A stretch of DNA of 64,000 nucleotides, taken from positions 43,983 through 107,982 of the forward strand of contig CALKCJ010000011.1 of the NCBI GenBank assembly GCA_938082375.1. The letters run 5' to 3'. The stretch comes from an uncultured Thermomicrobiaceae bacterium (GTDB taxonomy: Bacteria; Chloroflexota; Chloroflexia; Thermomicrobiales; Thermomicrobiaceae). This document shows, piece by piece, positions 19,036 to 28,298 of this stretch. The notes beneath the pieces were generated by a model, which saw only the letters and a list, made by a program, of their open reading frames with translations, was not told the DNA's origin and did not search any database. A program made the position numbers and the translations under genes. Each line of letters opens with the position of its first letter. Within the stretch, counting starts at the first letter, position 1.

Positions 19036-19379
19036 GGACGGTGCCTGCCGCTGGGGGGCCAGACCTAGCGGCGAGAACAGCCAGGTCACGCTCGCACGTC
19101 TATGCACGCACGCTCAGGCACGATGGCTCAGCCTCGCCGACCAGCGCTTGGGCTTCCCGCGTCCCCGCGCGCGGGGGTAACGTGAGTGCCTCCTAGCTCG
19201 GCCCTGACGCTGGCCAGGCCGGCGTTCCTGTGCGACAGGCATTTCCTGCTGCCTTCGCATGGCCTCCAGAGCGACCACCAGAATCGTCCCGACGCGATCC
19301 CCTCGCCTGTGCACGTGTTGCCCTGCGTACATTCCTTAGCGCTTTACCTTCTGCACCGTCGAGCGCGGGTAGCTCGCCG
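19036..19379. other. Intergenic stretch after the rib operon, no supported gene
   Basis: These 344 bases lie between ribH and the palindromic repeat. Frames present here lack ribosome sites and resemble no protein. No RNA gene was recognised. Confidence 0.4.
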
Positions 19380-19470
19380 ACCCTCACCCCCTTCCCCCTC
19401 TCCCATGGCCTGCAGGAGAGGGGATCCGAACGACGGGGTGAGCGCGGGGAAGCCGCGCTCACCCCGAGCC
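19380..19470. repeat. Compound palindromic intergenic element
   Basis: Two nested or adjacent perfect inverted repeats. CCCCTCTCC and GGAGAGGGG lie around an 11-base loop (about 19396-19424). GGGGTGAGCGCGG (19435-19447) and CCGCGCTCACCCC (19453-19465) lie around GGAAG. A CCCTCACCCCC tract starts the element and can also pair with the later GGGGTGAG. No T-run follows. This looks like a dispersed palindromic repeat of the REP kind; whether other copies exist cannot be told from one window. Confidence 0.55.
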
Positions 19471-19677
19471 CCCCTTGAGACGGCCCTGCGCGTGAGGTGA
19501 GCGCGAACCTGTCATGGACTGCCGGCGTGTATGCGTGAGCGTGATCGAGGGCAACGAGCGCGTTCCCGCTGGGGGTGTAAGCGATGCGGCACACGGCATT
19601 GGCGCTCCGCCTTGCCTTCGACTGATCTTGTCTGCCATGATCACGGTGCTGGCGAGGCAAGGGGCAGGAGCTGCGGC

Positions 19678-21384
19678 GTGGGTCGGTGGGCGTGCGTACT
19701 GGCGGTGCTGGTGACACTGCTGGTACTGGTTCCGAGCCAGGCGCTCGCTGCGCCGCCGGTTCCCCGCCCGGTCGTGGCCGCCACGCACTGGATCGTGATG
19801 GACGCCGACTTCGGCACCGTCCTCGAGGGCGTCCGCCAGCACGACCGCACCGCGATGGCCAGCCTGACCAAGGTCATGACCGCGCTGGTCGCCCTGGAGC
19901 GGGGAGACCTCGACCAGTGGGTTCAGATCGTCCAATCCGACCTGATCGGAGAATCGACGGCAAACCTCGAAGCTGGCCAGCAGGTGACGCTGCGCACGCT
20001 GCTCTACGGCCTGCTGCTCCGCAGCGGCAACGACGCGGCGATGGCGATTGCCCGGGCGGTGGGAGGCAGCCCGGGGAGCGACGAACCGCTGGCGCGTGCC
20101 CGCTTCGTCGGCTGGATGAACGACAAGGCGCGCGAGCTGGAGCTGGCCGATACCCACTTCGTGAACCCGCACGGGCTGGATGAGCCCGGTCACTACACGA
20201 CGGTCTACGACCTCGCGGTGCTGACGCGGGCGGCGCTGGCTAACCCGACCTTCGTGGCCGTGTTCGGCGCCGATCGCTACGAGGCCGAGGGCTTCACCTA
20301 CGAGCACGGCAACCAGCTCCCGAAGCGCTACCCGGGGGTCATCGGCGGCAAGACCGGCTGGACGGACGATGCCGGGCTCTGTCTGATCGAGGTAGCCGAG
20401 CGCGCCGGCCACCGGCTGATCGTGGTGCTGGTCGGCTCGACCTTCGAGCACTGGTACGACGACGCGGCCAGGCTGCTCGACTATGGCTGGGCCTTGCTGG
20501 ACCCGCCGGTGAGCGACGAGGCGGCCGGCCGGCTGTTCGCCTGGTGGCGGGAGCGGGTCGACGGGCCGGTGCAGGCGGGGCTGGTCCAGCGTACCTGGCT
20601 CTGGGGAGAGCCGCTGGGGCCGGTCGTGCACGAGCCCTACACTGGCGCTCAGGATGGCTGGCGGCGGGTGCAGTACTTCGAGAAGGGGCGCATGGAGATC
20701 ACCGATCCGCTGGCGGCCGTGGACGCCCGGTGGTACGTGACCGGCGGCCGGCTGGCCTGGGAGCTGATCACCGGCCGGCGACAGGTGGGCGAGCGGGAAT
20801 TCTCGACCCTGAGGCCGGCCGATCTGCCCGTGGCGGGTGACCCCGATTCGCCCGGCCCAACCTACGCCCGGCTGCGGCCGCTGCTCTCCGCGCCACCGCT
20901 TCCGGCCGGGACGCGGCTAGCGCTGCGACTGCGGCCGGACGGCCTGGTGCGCGTCGATCCGGAGCTGGAGCGCTATGAGGTGACCGCCGGCGCCCCGTTC
21001 CCGGAGACCGGACACGGGGTGGCTTCGGTCTTCGCCGCCTTCCTGGAGACCCGCGGGCCGGTGCTGGTGAACGGGTCGCTGCGGAAGGAGCCGCTCTTCA
21101 ACCCGGCGCTCGCGCTCGTCGGCCTGCCGATCACCGAAGCGTACTGGGTCAGAGTGCCGGTGGGCGGGCAGGAACGTGATGTCCTGCTCCAGTGCTTCGA
21201 GCGCCGCTGTTTGACCTATACGCCGGACAACCCGCCCGGCTGGCAGGTGGAGATGGGCAACATCGGCCGGCACTACCAGCAGTGGCTCGCGGGCCAGGCG
21301 ACGTCCCGGTCGATCTGGGCGATGGCTGCTCCTTCTCCGGGGCGCCTGAGGTCGAGGATGCTCGATGCAGACAGCCCTCACTGA
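19678..21384 (+). CDS. D-alanyl-D-alanine carboxypeptidase-like serine hydrolase with long C-terminal domain
   Basis: A protein of 568 residues. It has a signal peptide (residues 1-25) and then the S11 peptidase domain with SLTK (62-65), SGN (116-118) and KTG (225-227), the active site of DacA-type enzymes that trim peptidoglycan stem peptides outside the membrane. A second domain from about residue 290 (QRTWLWGEPLGP, VQYFEKGRMEITDP, GGRLAWELITGRRQVG) occurs in other Chloroflexota exported proteins; its role is unknown. The GTG start at 19678 has AGGAG 7 bases before it; the open frame to 19531 upstream is not protein-like. It overlaps the MFS gene by 20 bases. Confidence 0.87.
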   Translation: MGRWACVLAVLVTLLVLVPSQALAAPPVPRPVVAATHWIVMDADFGTVLEGVRQHDRTAMASLTKVMTALVALERGDLDQWVQIVQSDLIGESTANLEAGQQVTLRTLLYGLLLRSGNDAAMAIARAVGGSPGSDEPLARARFVGWMNDKARELELADTHFVNPHGLDEPGHYTTVYDLAVLTRAALANPTFVAVFGADRYEAEGFTYEHGNQLPKRYPGVIGGKTGWTDDAGLCLIEVAERAGHRLIVVLVGSTFEHWYDDAARLLDYGWALLDPPVSDEAAGRLFAWWRERVDGPVQAGLVQRTWLWGEPLGPVVHEPYTGAQDGWRRVQYFEKGRMEITDPLAAVDARWYVTGGRLAWELITGRRQVGEREFSTLRPADLPVAGDPDSPGPTYARLRPLLSAPPLPAGTRLALRLRPDGLVRVDPELERYEVTAGAPFPETGHGVASVFAAFLETRGPVLVNGSLRKEPLFNPALALVGLPITEAYWVRVPVGGQERDVLLQCFERRCLTYTPDNPPGWQVEMGNIGRHYQQWLAGQATSRSIWAMAAPSPGRLRSRMLDADSPH

Positions 21385-22660
21385 GCTCCGAGAGTACCTG
21401 CGACGCGTCCGCGCCTTCAGCCGCAACGCGCGGCTGCTCCTGCTGGCGCTGGGCCTGCTCGGCGTCGGCTACGGCGCCTTCACGACCTTGTTTACGCTCT
21501 ACATCGTCGAGATCGGGTACGCCGAGGACTTCCTTGGGCTGCTGATTGGCGTGGGCACGGTGGGGGGAGCGGCCGCGGCCTTGCCGGCCGGGCTGCTCTG
21601 CGACCGGCTCGGCGCGCGGCGCGGGCTGCTGCTGGGTACGCTGATCACGGCGTTGGGCATCCTCATCGAGTGCACGGTCACAATCGACCGGCTGCTCCTG
21701 GCCGGCGGGCTGATCGCCGCGGCCGGCGTCACCCTGCTCTACGTGGCCCAGGCGCCCTTCCTCGCCGGGAACAGCACGGAGGAGGAGCGAACGCACCTCT
21801 TCAGCGTCGCCGCGGCGCTACTCGTCGCGGTCAGCATCGTCGGGAGCCTGTACGCTGGCGGCTTCCCGAAGCTGCTCCAGACCCTCTGGCCCGGCATGGC
21901 GCTGGCTACCGCCTACCGGCTGACACTGCTGGCCGCCGGGGTTGTCTCGGCCGGCTGCCTGATCCCGCTGCTGCGGCTGCGCGAGCCGGCGGACGCACCG
22001 CCGCGGCTCGGGAGTCAGGTCACGCTCGCGGTCTGCCTGCGCAGCGGCGCGGTGCGCCGGCTGGTCGCCACCGGCCTGGTACTGGCGCTGGGGGGCGGGC
22101 TCGTCGTCCCCTTCGTCAACGTGTACTTCATGCGGGAGTTCGGGGCAGGCTCCGGCACGGTAGGGCTGATCCGCTCGCTCGGGATCGTGGTGCAGGTGCT
22201 GGGCTCGCTGGGGGCGCCCTGGCTCGGGCTGCGGCTGGGGCTGGTCGGCGGCGTGGCAGCGGCCCGCCTGGTCTCGGCGCCGTTCCTCTTGCTGATGGGG
22301 TTCCTGCCCTTCCTGCCGGTGGCAGCGGCTGCCTTCGCGCTGCGCACCTTCTTCGTCTACCTCTCGGATCCGCTGCACACCGACTTCTCGATGCGGATCA
22401 TCCCGCCGGAGGGCAGAGCCACCGCGAACAGCCTGACGTTCCTGGGCTGGAATGCCACGCTGGCGCTGGGCGGCTGGGCCGGCGGCCAGCTCATCGTCCG
22501 CGCTGGCTACGAGCCGCTGTTCCTGCTGGGGAGCTCGATCACGGTGGCAGCCGCCGCGGTCTACTGGCTGACTTTCCGCCGCTTCCTGCGGGAGCCGCCA
22601 CGAGTCAGGGTTCGCCTGGCGCGCGCCGGGGCCGGACTGGATGACGACGGGCACTCCTAG
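21365..22660 (+). CDS. MFS transporter
   Basis: A protein of 431 residues with about 12 hydrophobic helices. The loop between helices 2 and 3 carries the MFS pattern (GLLCDRLGARRGLLLG), and a matching cytoplasmic segment follows the central loop. The substrate is not predictable. The ATG at 21365 lies inside the end of the preceding gene (20-base overlap), so the two are probably co-transcribed and coupled. No drug-efflux signature was noted. Confidence 0.85.
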   Translation: MQTALTELREYLRRVRAFSRNARLLLLALGLLGVGYGAFTTLFTLYIVEIGYAEDFLGLLIGVGTVGGAAAALPAGLLCDRLGARRGLLLGTLITALGILIECTVTIDRLLLAGGLIAAAGVTLLYVAQAPFLAGNSTEEERTHLFSVAAALLVAVSIVGSLYAGGFPKLLQTLWPGMALATAYRLTLLAAGVVSAGCLIPLLRLREPADAPPRLGSQVTLAVCLRSGAVRRLVATGLVLALGGGLVVPFVNVYFMREFGAGSGTVGLIRSLGIVVQVLGSLGAPWLGLRLGLVGGVAAARLVSAPFLLLMGFLPFLPVAAAAFALRTFFVYLSDPLHTDFSMRIIPPEGRATANSLTFLGWNATLALGGWAGGQLIVRAGYEPLFLLGSSITVAAAAVYWLTFRRFLREPPRVRVRLARAGAGLDDDGHS

Positions 22661-22740
22661 CTGAACCTGAACCCAGGAGCGATCCGGTACGGCCAGCCCT
22701 GAGCTGTGTGTAGGCTATGTGCCTGGCTCTGGGTCTTCGC

Positions 22741-23517
22741 CTACCCGCGCAGCAGCCAGAGGCGCTCGGCTGGTCGGCCGGAGCCCGCCTCCAACGCCGC
22801 CCGGCGGATAGCCTCGGCCGGGTCGCCGAGGTGGCGGAAGATCACCGCGAGCTGCGAAGCGTAGCACTGGACAGCGGCGATCCGGCGCTGGAGCTGGTCG
22901 CCGGTCAGCGGTTGCAGCCAAGGCTCGGCCGCCGCGTGCTCGCTCGCCAGTCGGGCCAGCTCGCGGCTCCCGCCCTCGAGCGCGCTGTACGGAAAATCCT
23001 CGTAGGCCCAGACCGTCCAGCCCTCGCGGCGTAGCTCGTAGCCGAGCGCGCGGACGAGCTGGTGATCCACGTGGTTGCCGGCGCCGAGCGGCACGGCGAA
23101 CCAGGCCGGCGTGATGCCGGCCCCAGCGAGCGCTTCACGGAGTGCTGCCCGCAGGCGAGGGAGCATTTCGACATCGTCGGAGTGCAGGCTGCCAAAGAGC
23201 TGCTCGTCGGAGAGGTAGCGGGCATCGCGGTAGATCGCGTCCGGGAGGCCGAGCCAGAGCGGCTCGGCGCCCAGGGTGTCGGCCGCCGCCCGCTCCTCGG
23301 CCCGGCGGATCGCCAGGGCCTCCTCGTTGCTCAGGCCACGCCAGCGGTGCTGGAAGGCGGCGAAGGGGCTGAGCGGGCCGTCCGGCTCGCCGCCGAAGCA
23401 GGTGACGACCACCGGGCGCAGGCCCTGCTCAGCCAGCGCCGCCACGGTACCGCCGCAGGAGAGCGCGACGTCGTCGTAGTGGGACGCGAGGAAGACCGGG
23501 CGGGCCGATTCAGCCAT
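22741..23517 (-). CDS. PIG-L family deacetylase
   Basis: A protein of 258 residues. The LmbE/PIG-L zinc motif is present near the start as ASHYDDVALSCGG (family HPDDxxxxxGG, here with Tyr for Pro), and HVDH follows at about residue 150. These enzymes remove N-acetyl groups from GlcNAc-type substrates, including the mycothiol and bacillithiol precursors. The ATG at 23517 overlaps the selB stop by 8 bases (ATGgcTGA), so it is translated with selB. An MshC-like ligase lies at 55.4 kb, so a low-molecular-weight thiol pathway is possible, but this link is inference. Confidence 0.85.
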   Translation of the reverse strand: MAESARPVFLASHYDDVALSCGGTVAALAEQGLRPVVVTCFGGEPDGPLSPFAAFQHRWRGLSNEEALAIRRAEERAAADTLGAEPLWLGLPDAIYRDARYLSDEQLFGSLHSDDVEMLPRLRAALREALAGAGITPAWFAVPLGAGNHVDHQLVRALGYELRREGWTVWAYEDFPYSALEGGSRELARLASEHAAAEPWLQPLTGDQLQRRIAAVQCYASQLAVIFRHLGDPAEAIRRAALEAGSGRPAERLWLLRG

Positions 23518-25411
23518 GGGCGTAGCGCACCCGCGCATCGCCGACGCGGCGGGTCACCCGCCGCTGGTCGAGGTATTCGAGCACCGCCTGTGCGTACTTG
23601 CGGCTGGTGCCGAAGTGGTCGCGGAACTGCGCCAGCGTCAGGCTGCCCTGCCGGTCGATCAGCTCCAGCACTGCACGCTGGATCTCCTCGAAGGTCTCGC
23701 GGGCGAAGACGATGCCCTCGTCTACTCGCACGATCGCGCCGGTGTCGACCAGCGCTGCCACGAGCTCGGGTTCCAGCTCGAACTCGGTCGGCGAGGGCGG
23801 GCTGTACGGCTGCGACCGCAGCGTGGCGAGATAGCGGTCGATGCGGGCCTGCTGCTCGGGCGTGAAGCGGATCTGATGGTGCGGTAGCCGGAGCGTGTCC
23901 GTCTCCTCGACGATCTCGCCCCGGCGCGCTAGCGTGGCGATGACCTCGTCGAAGACGCGGGGGATGAGCGCCAAGCGGCTGCGGGCCTCCTCGCGCGGCA
24001 TACCCCGGCGTAGCGGGTAGCGCTCGTGGTAGGCACTCAGCAGCCTGGCCAGCCCGGCGCCGAGGGCCCTGAGGGCATCGCTGCGAATGAGCAGCGTGGT
24101 CGGGGCGAGTGCGCGCTCGGTGCTCAGAGGCGTGACCTCCTGGCGCCTGATCAGCTCCTCGACCGTCGCCCGACCTTCGGCCTCGGGCAAGCCGGCCTGC
24201 TGGACCACCTCGCGCAGCTCCTGTGGCTGGCGATCCAGCGCTTGCAGGACGAGCTCCTGCGGCGTGCCACGAGCGAGGATGTCGAGTGCCCTGATCACCT
24301 CCGGGCGGAAGCGGCGGTGCCGGCGCGGGTGGGGGTCGACGACCACGCCGCCGCCGATTGTCGACCCCGGTGACGGCCGGCGGATGATGAAGCGGTCACC
24401 CTTGACTGCGACCACCGGCTCGGAGAAGCGGAACTGCACCCAGCCCTCGCCGCCCGGCTCAATCCGCTCGGCGTCGAGCAGCGTCACGCGAGCAAGCGCC
24501 TCCGCTGCGCCGATAAAGAAGTCCACCTCATCGTTCTGCTCCAGCGGCTCGGGTGCCTCAGGGATCAGCCGGAGACGCGCGTCGAGCAGTGTGGTCGGTC
24601 GCAGCCAGCCAGGCGTGGTCAGCACGTGGCCCCGCGCGATCTCCTCGACGGCAATCCCGCTCAGGTTTACCGCCGTGCGGGAGCCGGGCTGCGCGCACTC
24701 GACCTTGACCCGGTGGCTCTGCAAGCCGCGCACGCGCCCGCGCTTGCCGGTCGGCAACAGCTCGACCTCCTGACCAATCTCCAGCGGCCCGCCGCGCAGC
24801 GTGCCGGTCACGACCGTGCCGAAGCCGGGCATAGTGAAGACCCGATCCACGGCCAGGCGCGGGCGGCCGCTTTCCAGGTGCGGCGGCACCCGCTCCAACA
24901 GGCGGTCGATTGCGGCGACCAACTCCGGCAACCCCTCGCCGGTCACTGCCGAGACCGGGACGATCTCGGCCCCTTCGAGCACGGAGCCGCGCAGCCGCTC
25001 CAGCACCTCCACCATGACCAGCTCGCGCCACTCCTCGTCCACCAGGTCGACTTTGGTCAGCGCCACCAGCCCGTGGCGGATCTGGAGCAGGTCGATGATC
25101 GCCAGGTGCTCGGCGGTCTGCGGCATCGGCCCCTCGTCAGCGGCGATGACCAGTAGCGCCGCGTCGAAGCCGCCGACGCCGGCCAGCATGTTCTTGATGA
25201 AGCGCTCGTGCCCCGGCACGTCGATGATGCTCACCCGCCGCCCGCTGGGCAGCGAGAGCCAGGCGAAGCCGAGATCGATCGTCATCTCCCGCTCCTTCTC
25301 CTCGCGGAGCCGGTCGGGATCGATGCCGGTGAGCGCTTTGACCAGGGTCGATTTGCCGTGGTCGACGTGGCCGGCGGTGCCGATGACGTAGGTCTGCGGT
25401 CGTGTCGTCAT
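23510..25411 (-). CDS. selB: Selenocysteine-specific elongation factor SelB
   Basis: A protein of 633 residues, the full SelB length. The GTPase domain has GTAGHVDHGKST (11-22), DVPGHE (64-69) and TKVD (119-122), the TKxD form typical of SelB. EF-Tu-like domains 2 and 3 follow. The last ~270 residues are helical winged-helix units (ending LAQFRDHFGTSRKYAQAVLE and RRVGDARVRY), which bind the SECIS hairpin. SelB brings selenocysteinyl-tRNA to UGA codons. Its presence means this organism decodes UGA as selenocysteine. The start is set at 25411 by homology; a frame to 25447 adds 12 residues. selA, selC and selD are not in the window. Confidence 0.95.
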   Translation of the reverse strand: MTTRPQTYVIGTAGHVDHGKSTLVKALTGIDPDRLREEKEREMTIDLGFAWLSLPSGRRVSIIDVPGHERFIKNMLAGVGGFDAALLVIAADEGPMPQTAEHLAIIDLLQIRHGLVALTKVDLVDEEWRELVMVEVLERLRGSVLEGAEIVPVSAVTGEGLPELVAAIDRLLERVPPHLESGRPRLAVDRVFTMPGFGTVVTGTLRGGPLEIGQEVELLPTGKRGRVRGLQSHRVKVECAQPGSRTAVNLSGIAVEEIARGHVLTTPGWLRPTTLLDARLRLIPEAPEPLEQNDEVDFFIGAAEALARVTLLDAERIEPGGEGWVQFRFSEPVVAVKGDRFIIRRPSPGSTIGGGVVVDPHPRRHRRFRPEVIRALDILARGTPQELVLQALDRQPQELREVVQQAGLPEAEGRATVEELIRRQEVTPLSTERALAPTTLLIRSDALRALGAGLARLLSAYHERYPLRRGMPREEARSRLALIPRVFDEVIATLARRGEIVEETDTLRLPHHQIRFTPEQQARIDRYLATLRSQPYSPPSPTEFELEPELVAALVDTGAIVRVDEGIVFARETFEEIQRAVLELIDRQGSLTLAQFRDHFGTSRKYAQAVLEYLDQRRVTRRVGDARVRYAHG

Positions 25412-25516
25412 CGCGGTGCGCGTGCCTCCCGTACCCTTGTACGGCATAAGAGTGTACTACCCTCTGGAGAGTACGAGACCGCTACCGTGGTCAGCCAGTC
25501 GAGCGAGGAGCGTCCG

Positions 25517-26413
25517 ATGACAGCGCCACGTTTCGTCGCCGCCGAGCGCCGTGCCGTTGCGTTCGACCCCAGCCTGCCGCCGCTGCTGGAGATCGAGCCG
25601 GGAGAGGTTGTCACATTCGAGACGAGCGACGAGGCCTACCGGCGGCTCGCCCGCGGGGAAAGCGTCGAGGCGATCGGCCTGGAGCGGTTCAACGCCGTCA
25701 CCGGTCCGGTGCTGGTGCGGGGTGCCGAGCCGGGGGACGCGCTCCGAGTCGAGATACAGGAGATCGCGGTCGAGCGGGCCTGGGCCGTCTGGCTGCCGGG
25801 CTTCGGCCGGCTCGGGAGCCGGGTGCGGGCCGTCCAGATCCGGCAGGTGCCGGTCGAGGGTGGCTACGTCCGCCTGTCGGAGCGGCTGCGCGTGCCGCTG
25901 GAGCCGATGGTCGGCTGCATCGGCCTCGCCCCGGCAGCCGGCGAGAGCTCGACGTTCAGCCCGGCTTATCCCTGGGGTGGCAACCTCGACCTGCGTGAGC
26001 TCTCGCCCGGCGCGGCGATCCTGCTGCCGGTGCAGGTACCCGGGGCGCTGCTCTCGCTCGGCGATCTTCACGCCGCCATGGGAAGGGGCGAGCCCGCGCT
26101 GGTGGCAATCGAGGCGGCCGGGCGGGCGACCGTCCGGATCGATCTGGAGAAGGGCTGGCGGCTCGAGTACCCGCGCCTCCGGCTGGACGGCGCGACGGCC
26201 TGTCTGGGCATGGGCGAGACGTTCCAGGCGGCGCAGCGTTGCGCGCTCGAGGAGGCCTATGAGCTCTTGACCGGCGAATACGGGCTAGAGCCGTTCGAGG
26301 CCTACGCCTATCTCTGCGCTCGCGTCGAGTTGCGGCTGGGCGGACCGGCCTCGCCGATGGTGCTGGCCGTCGTGCCGGATCCGGACGTCGCACCGTCGCC
26401 GGCCCCTCACTGA
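25517..26413 (+). CDS. Acetamidase/formamidase family protein
   Basis: A protein of 298 residues of the FmdA/AmdA fold, which hydrolyses formamide or acetamide to ammonia and the acid. Landmarks are EIEPGEVVTFETSDE near the start, ERFNAVTGPVLVRGAEPGDALRVEI, MVGCIGLAP and SLGDLHAAMGRGEP. GAGGAG stands 7 bases before ATG 25517. It is divergent from selB across about 105 bases and is not followed by a same-strand neighbour. The substrate is unproven; homologues act on various small amides. Confidence 0.83.
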   Translation: MTAPRFVAAERRAVAFDPSLPPLLEIEPGEVVTFETSDEAYRRLARGESVEAIGLERFNAVTGPVLVRGAEPGDALRVEIQEIAVERAWAVWLPGFGRLGSRVRAVQIRQVPVEGGYVRLSERLRVPLEPMVGCIGLAPAAGESSTFSPAYPWGGNLDLRELSPGAAILLPVQVPGALLSLGDLHAAMGRGEPALVAIEAAGRATVRIDLEKGWRLEYPRLRLDGATACLGMGETFQAAQRCALEEAYELLTGEYGLEPFEAYAYLCARVELRLGGPASPMVLAVVPDPDVAPSPAPH

Positions 26414-26496
26414 ATAGGCCTACGGCAACGAGCAGAGACGCACGACACGGGCGGTACCCCCATAGGGTCTGCAAGGTATCAGAAGCGGGCGCTGGC

Positions 26497-27702
26497 TCAG
26501 CTCGATGGCGGCCAGCTCGCGTGCTCGGCCTTGGCCCGTGCGAGCAGCTCAGGGTCGGTCAGCAGGTCGAAGGCGGTGAGGGCCATCGCCTTCGAGACCT
26601 TCAGCAGTTGCTCCTGGCCGAACGGCGAGCCTGCGGCTTCGACGACCTGCTGCGAGTGTCCCGGGATCGGCTCGGAGCTGATGGCGAAGCTTCCGGTCGC
26701 CACCGGGATGCGGTGGCTGATATTGCCGAGGTCGGTCGAATACATGCCGCGGCCGGTACGCTCCCAGCGGATCTCCATCCCGACCTGGCGCATGCGCTCC
26801 AGGTAGCGTCGGCCGATGACGTAGCTGGGTCGCACGTCGTAGTAGGTCACACCTTGCTCGATCTTAAGTTCGGCTCCGGTCATGAGTGCAGCGCCCTCGG
26901 CCACCCGGCGCACCTTTTCCAGCACGCGCTCCAGGTGTTCGAGAGTGGCCGCCCGGACGTAAAACTTGGCGGCCGCATAGTGCGGTACGATGTTCGGCGC
27001 GTCACCCCCATGTGTGATGATGCCGTGGATGCGGGTTTCCATCGGCACGTGCTGGCGGAGCGCGTCTAGCCCGGTAAACAGCTTGATCACGGCGTTGAGC
27101 GCGTTGACCCCGTTTTCTGGATCGGCCGCCGCGTGGGCCGGCTTGCCGAAATACTCGAACGTTAATTCGGTGATGGCCAGGCAGGTGCCGTCGGGATAGC
27201 GCGTGCCGACCCCGGTCTGGTGGCCGGCGTGGTGCACCATCAGCGCGGCGTCGACGTCGTCAAAGACCCCGGCCTGCTGGAGGATGACCTTGCCGCCGCC
27301 GGCCTCCTCGGCCGGACAGCCGATCACCTCGAAGATGCCCGGGATCTCGTCCATCACCGCGCTCAGCCCGATGGCAGCTGCCAGCCCGGATGCAGCAATC
27401 AGGTTGTGCCCGCAGCCGTGGCCGATACCGGGCAGCGCGTCGTACTCGGCCAGCACGGCAACGATTGGCCCGTCGGCCCGCCCGTGGCGGGAGGCGCGGA
27501 AGGCGGTCTCGAGCCCGCCGATCGGCTTCTCCACCTCGTAGCCGAACCGCTGGATACTGCCGGCGAGCAGTGCCGACGCCCGGTATTCCTGGAAGGCGAT
27601 CTCCGGGTTCTGCCGGATCGCTTCTGCGACCTCGAGGATGAGGTTCCGGTGTCGATCGATTGCTTCGACGATACGTCGCTCAAGCTCCTCGCGCGTGGCC
27701 AT
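26497..27702 (-). CDS. M20 family amidohydrolase (AbgB-like)
   Basis: A protein of 401 residues. Metal-site motifs are HGCGHN (with the preceding LAEYDALPGIG), GCPAEEAGGGK and a late SSEPIPGHSQQ. The central FEYFGKPAHAAADPENGVNA marks the dimerisation domain. This is the pattern of M20 amidohydrolases such as the AbgB subunit of p-aminobenzoyl-glutamate hydrolase and related aminoacylases. The start at 27702 is chosen for the AGGAGGGAGG ribosome site; the frame to 27777 would add 25 unlike residues. It is probably cytoplasmic, with no signal peptide. Confidence 0.87.
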   Translation of the reverse strand: MATREELERRIVEAIDRHRNLILEVAEAIRQNPEIAFQEYRASALLAGSIQRFGYEVEKPIGGLETAFRASRHGRADGPIVAVLAEYDALPGIGHGCGHNLIAASGLAAAIGLSAVMDEIPGIFEVIGCPAEEAGGGKVILQQAGVFDDVDAALMVHHAGHQTGVGTRYPDGTCLAITELTFEYFGKPAHAAADPENGVNALNAVIKLFTGLDALRQHVPMETRIHGIITHGGDAPNIVPHYAAAKFYVRAATLEHLERVLEKVRRVAEGAALMTGAELKIEQGVTYYDVRPSYVIGRRYLERMRQVGMEIRWERTGRGMYSTDLGNISHRIPVATGSFAISSEPIPGHSQQVVEAAGSPFGQEQLLKVSKAMALTAFDLLTDPELLARAKAEHASWPPSS

Positions 27703-27743
27703 ACCCGCCTCCCTCCTACCCATGCCAGCCTTGTCACTGTACC

Positions 27744-28213
27744 TCACTGTGCGCGAAACAGGCAGGAGTTTTGACAATGCTCGACCGGGCCGGTGATCCG
27801 GAAGACCGGGTGGCGGGGAGCCTCGGCGATAAAAGCGCCGATCGGATCGTCTGGTGAGACGTCGAAGTAGGGGCGGACCACCGGTACCTGGCGGAGGTAC
27901 TCCTTGAGAATCGCGGCCTCTTTCGGGCGACCTCCTGGATCCGCACCGTCCCGACGCGTCGCCCGCGGCTGGGCGTGACCTGCCCGGCCGCCCGCGCGTT
28001 TCGCACCTAGTTGACTTCTCCGTACGGCGCGACGAGCCAGTGCTGGGTGCCCCGCTCGACCAGCGTCACCGGCATCGAGTACAGCCGGCCGGTCTTGTGC
28101 CCTCTGACCGTGAGCAGGTACGTGTGCGGGATCGGCAGGCCGAGCCGGAGCATGGCGCCCACGAGCGCGTTGACGACGCGTCGCCAGCGCGTGAGACGGT
28201 AGGTCCATGCCAC
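27744..28213 (-). pseudogene. Deazaflavin-dependent nitroreductase-like gene, broken
   Basis: The start is good (LVGAMLRLGLPIPHTYLLTV, then RGHKTGRLYSMPVTLVERG and WLVAPYGEVN), as in the F420-binding Ddn/FPR family. The next codon is TAG (28007-28009) where the family has Trp in NWVRNARAAG. The same frame continues to RIQEV. A one-base loss in a C-run near 27930 then shifts the frame, and the C-terminal part (PKEAAILKEYLRQVP, VRPYFDVSPDDPIGAF, HPVFRI) runs to 27744. One nonsense codon plus one frameshift indicate a dead gene. Confidence 0.8.
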
Positions 28214-28236
28214 GGTGCCGTTGCCTCCAGAGCGAA

Positions 28237-28266
28237 GCCCTCTCTGGGCGCACCCGGGGAGAGGGC
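28237..28266. repeat. Small palindrome between broken nitroreductase and DUF255 genes
   Basis: GCCCTCTC (28237-28244) and GAGAGGGC (28259-28266) form a perfect 8-base inverted repeat around 14 bases. It shares the CCCTCTC/GAGAGGG core with the larger element near 19.4 kb and may be a relative. No T-run is present. Confidence 0.4.
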
Positions 28267-28298
28267 ACCGGCTCGACAGCTACTAGCCGCCAGCTCAG

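Noticed and set aside
23510..25520. tRNA-Sec (selC) or selA near selB
   Set aside because: No long-armed tRNA or SelA-like frame is visible beside selB; they must be elsewhere if present.
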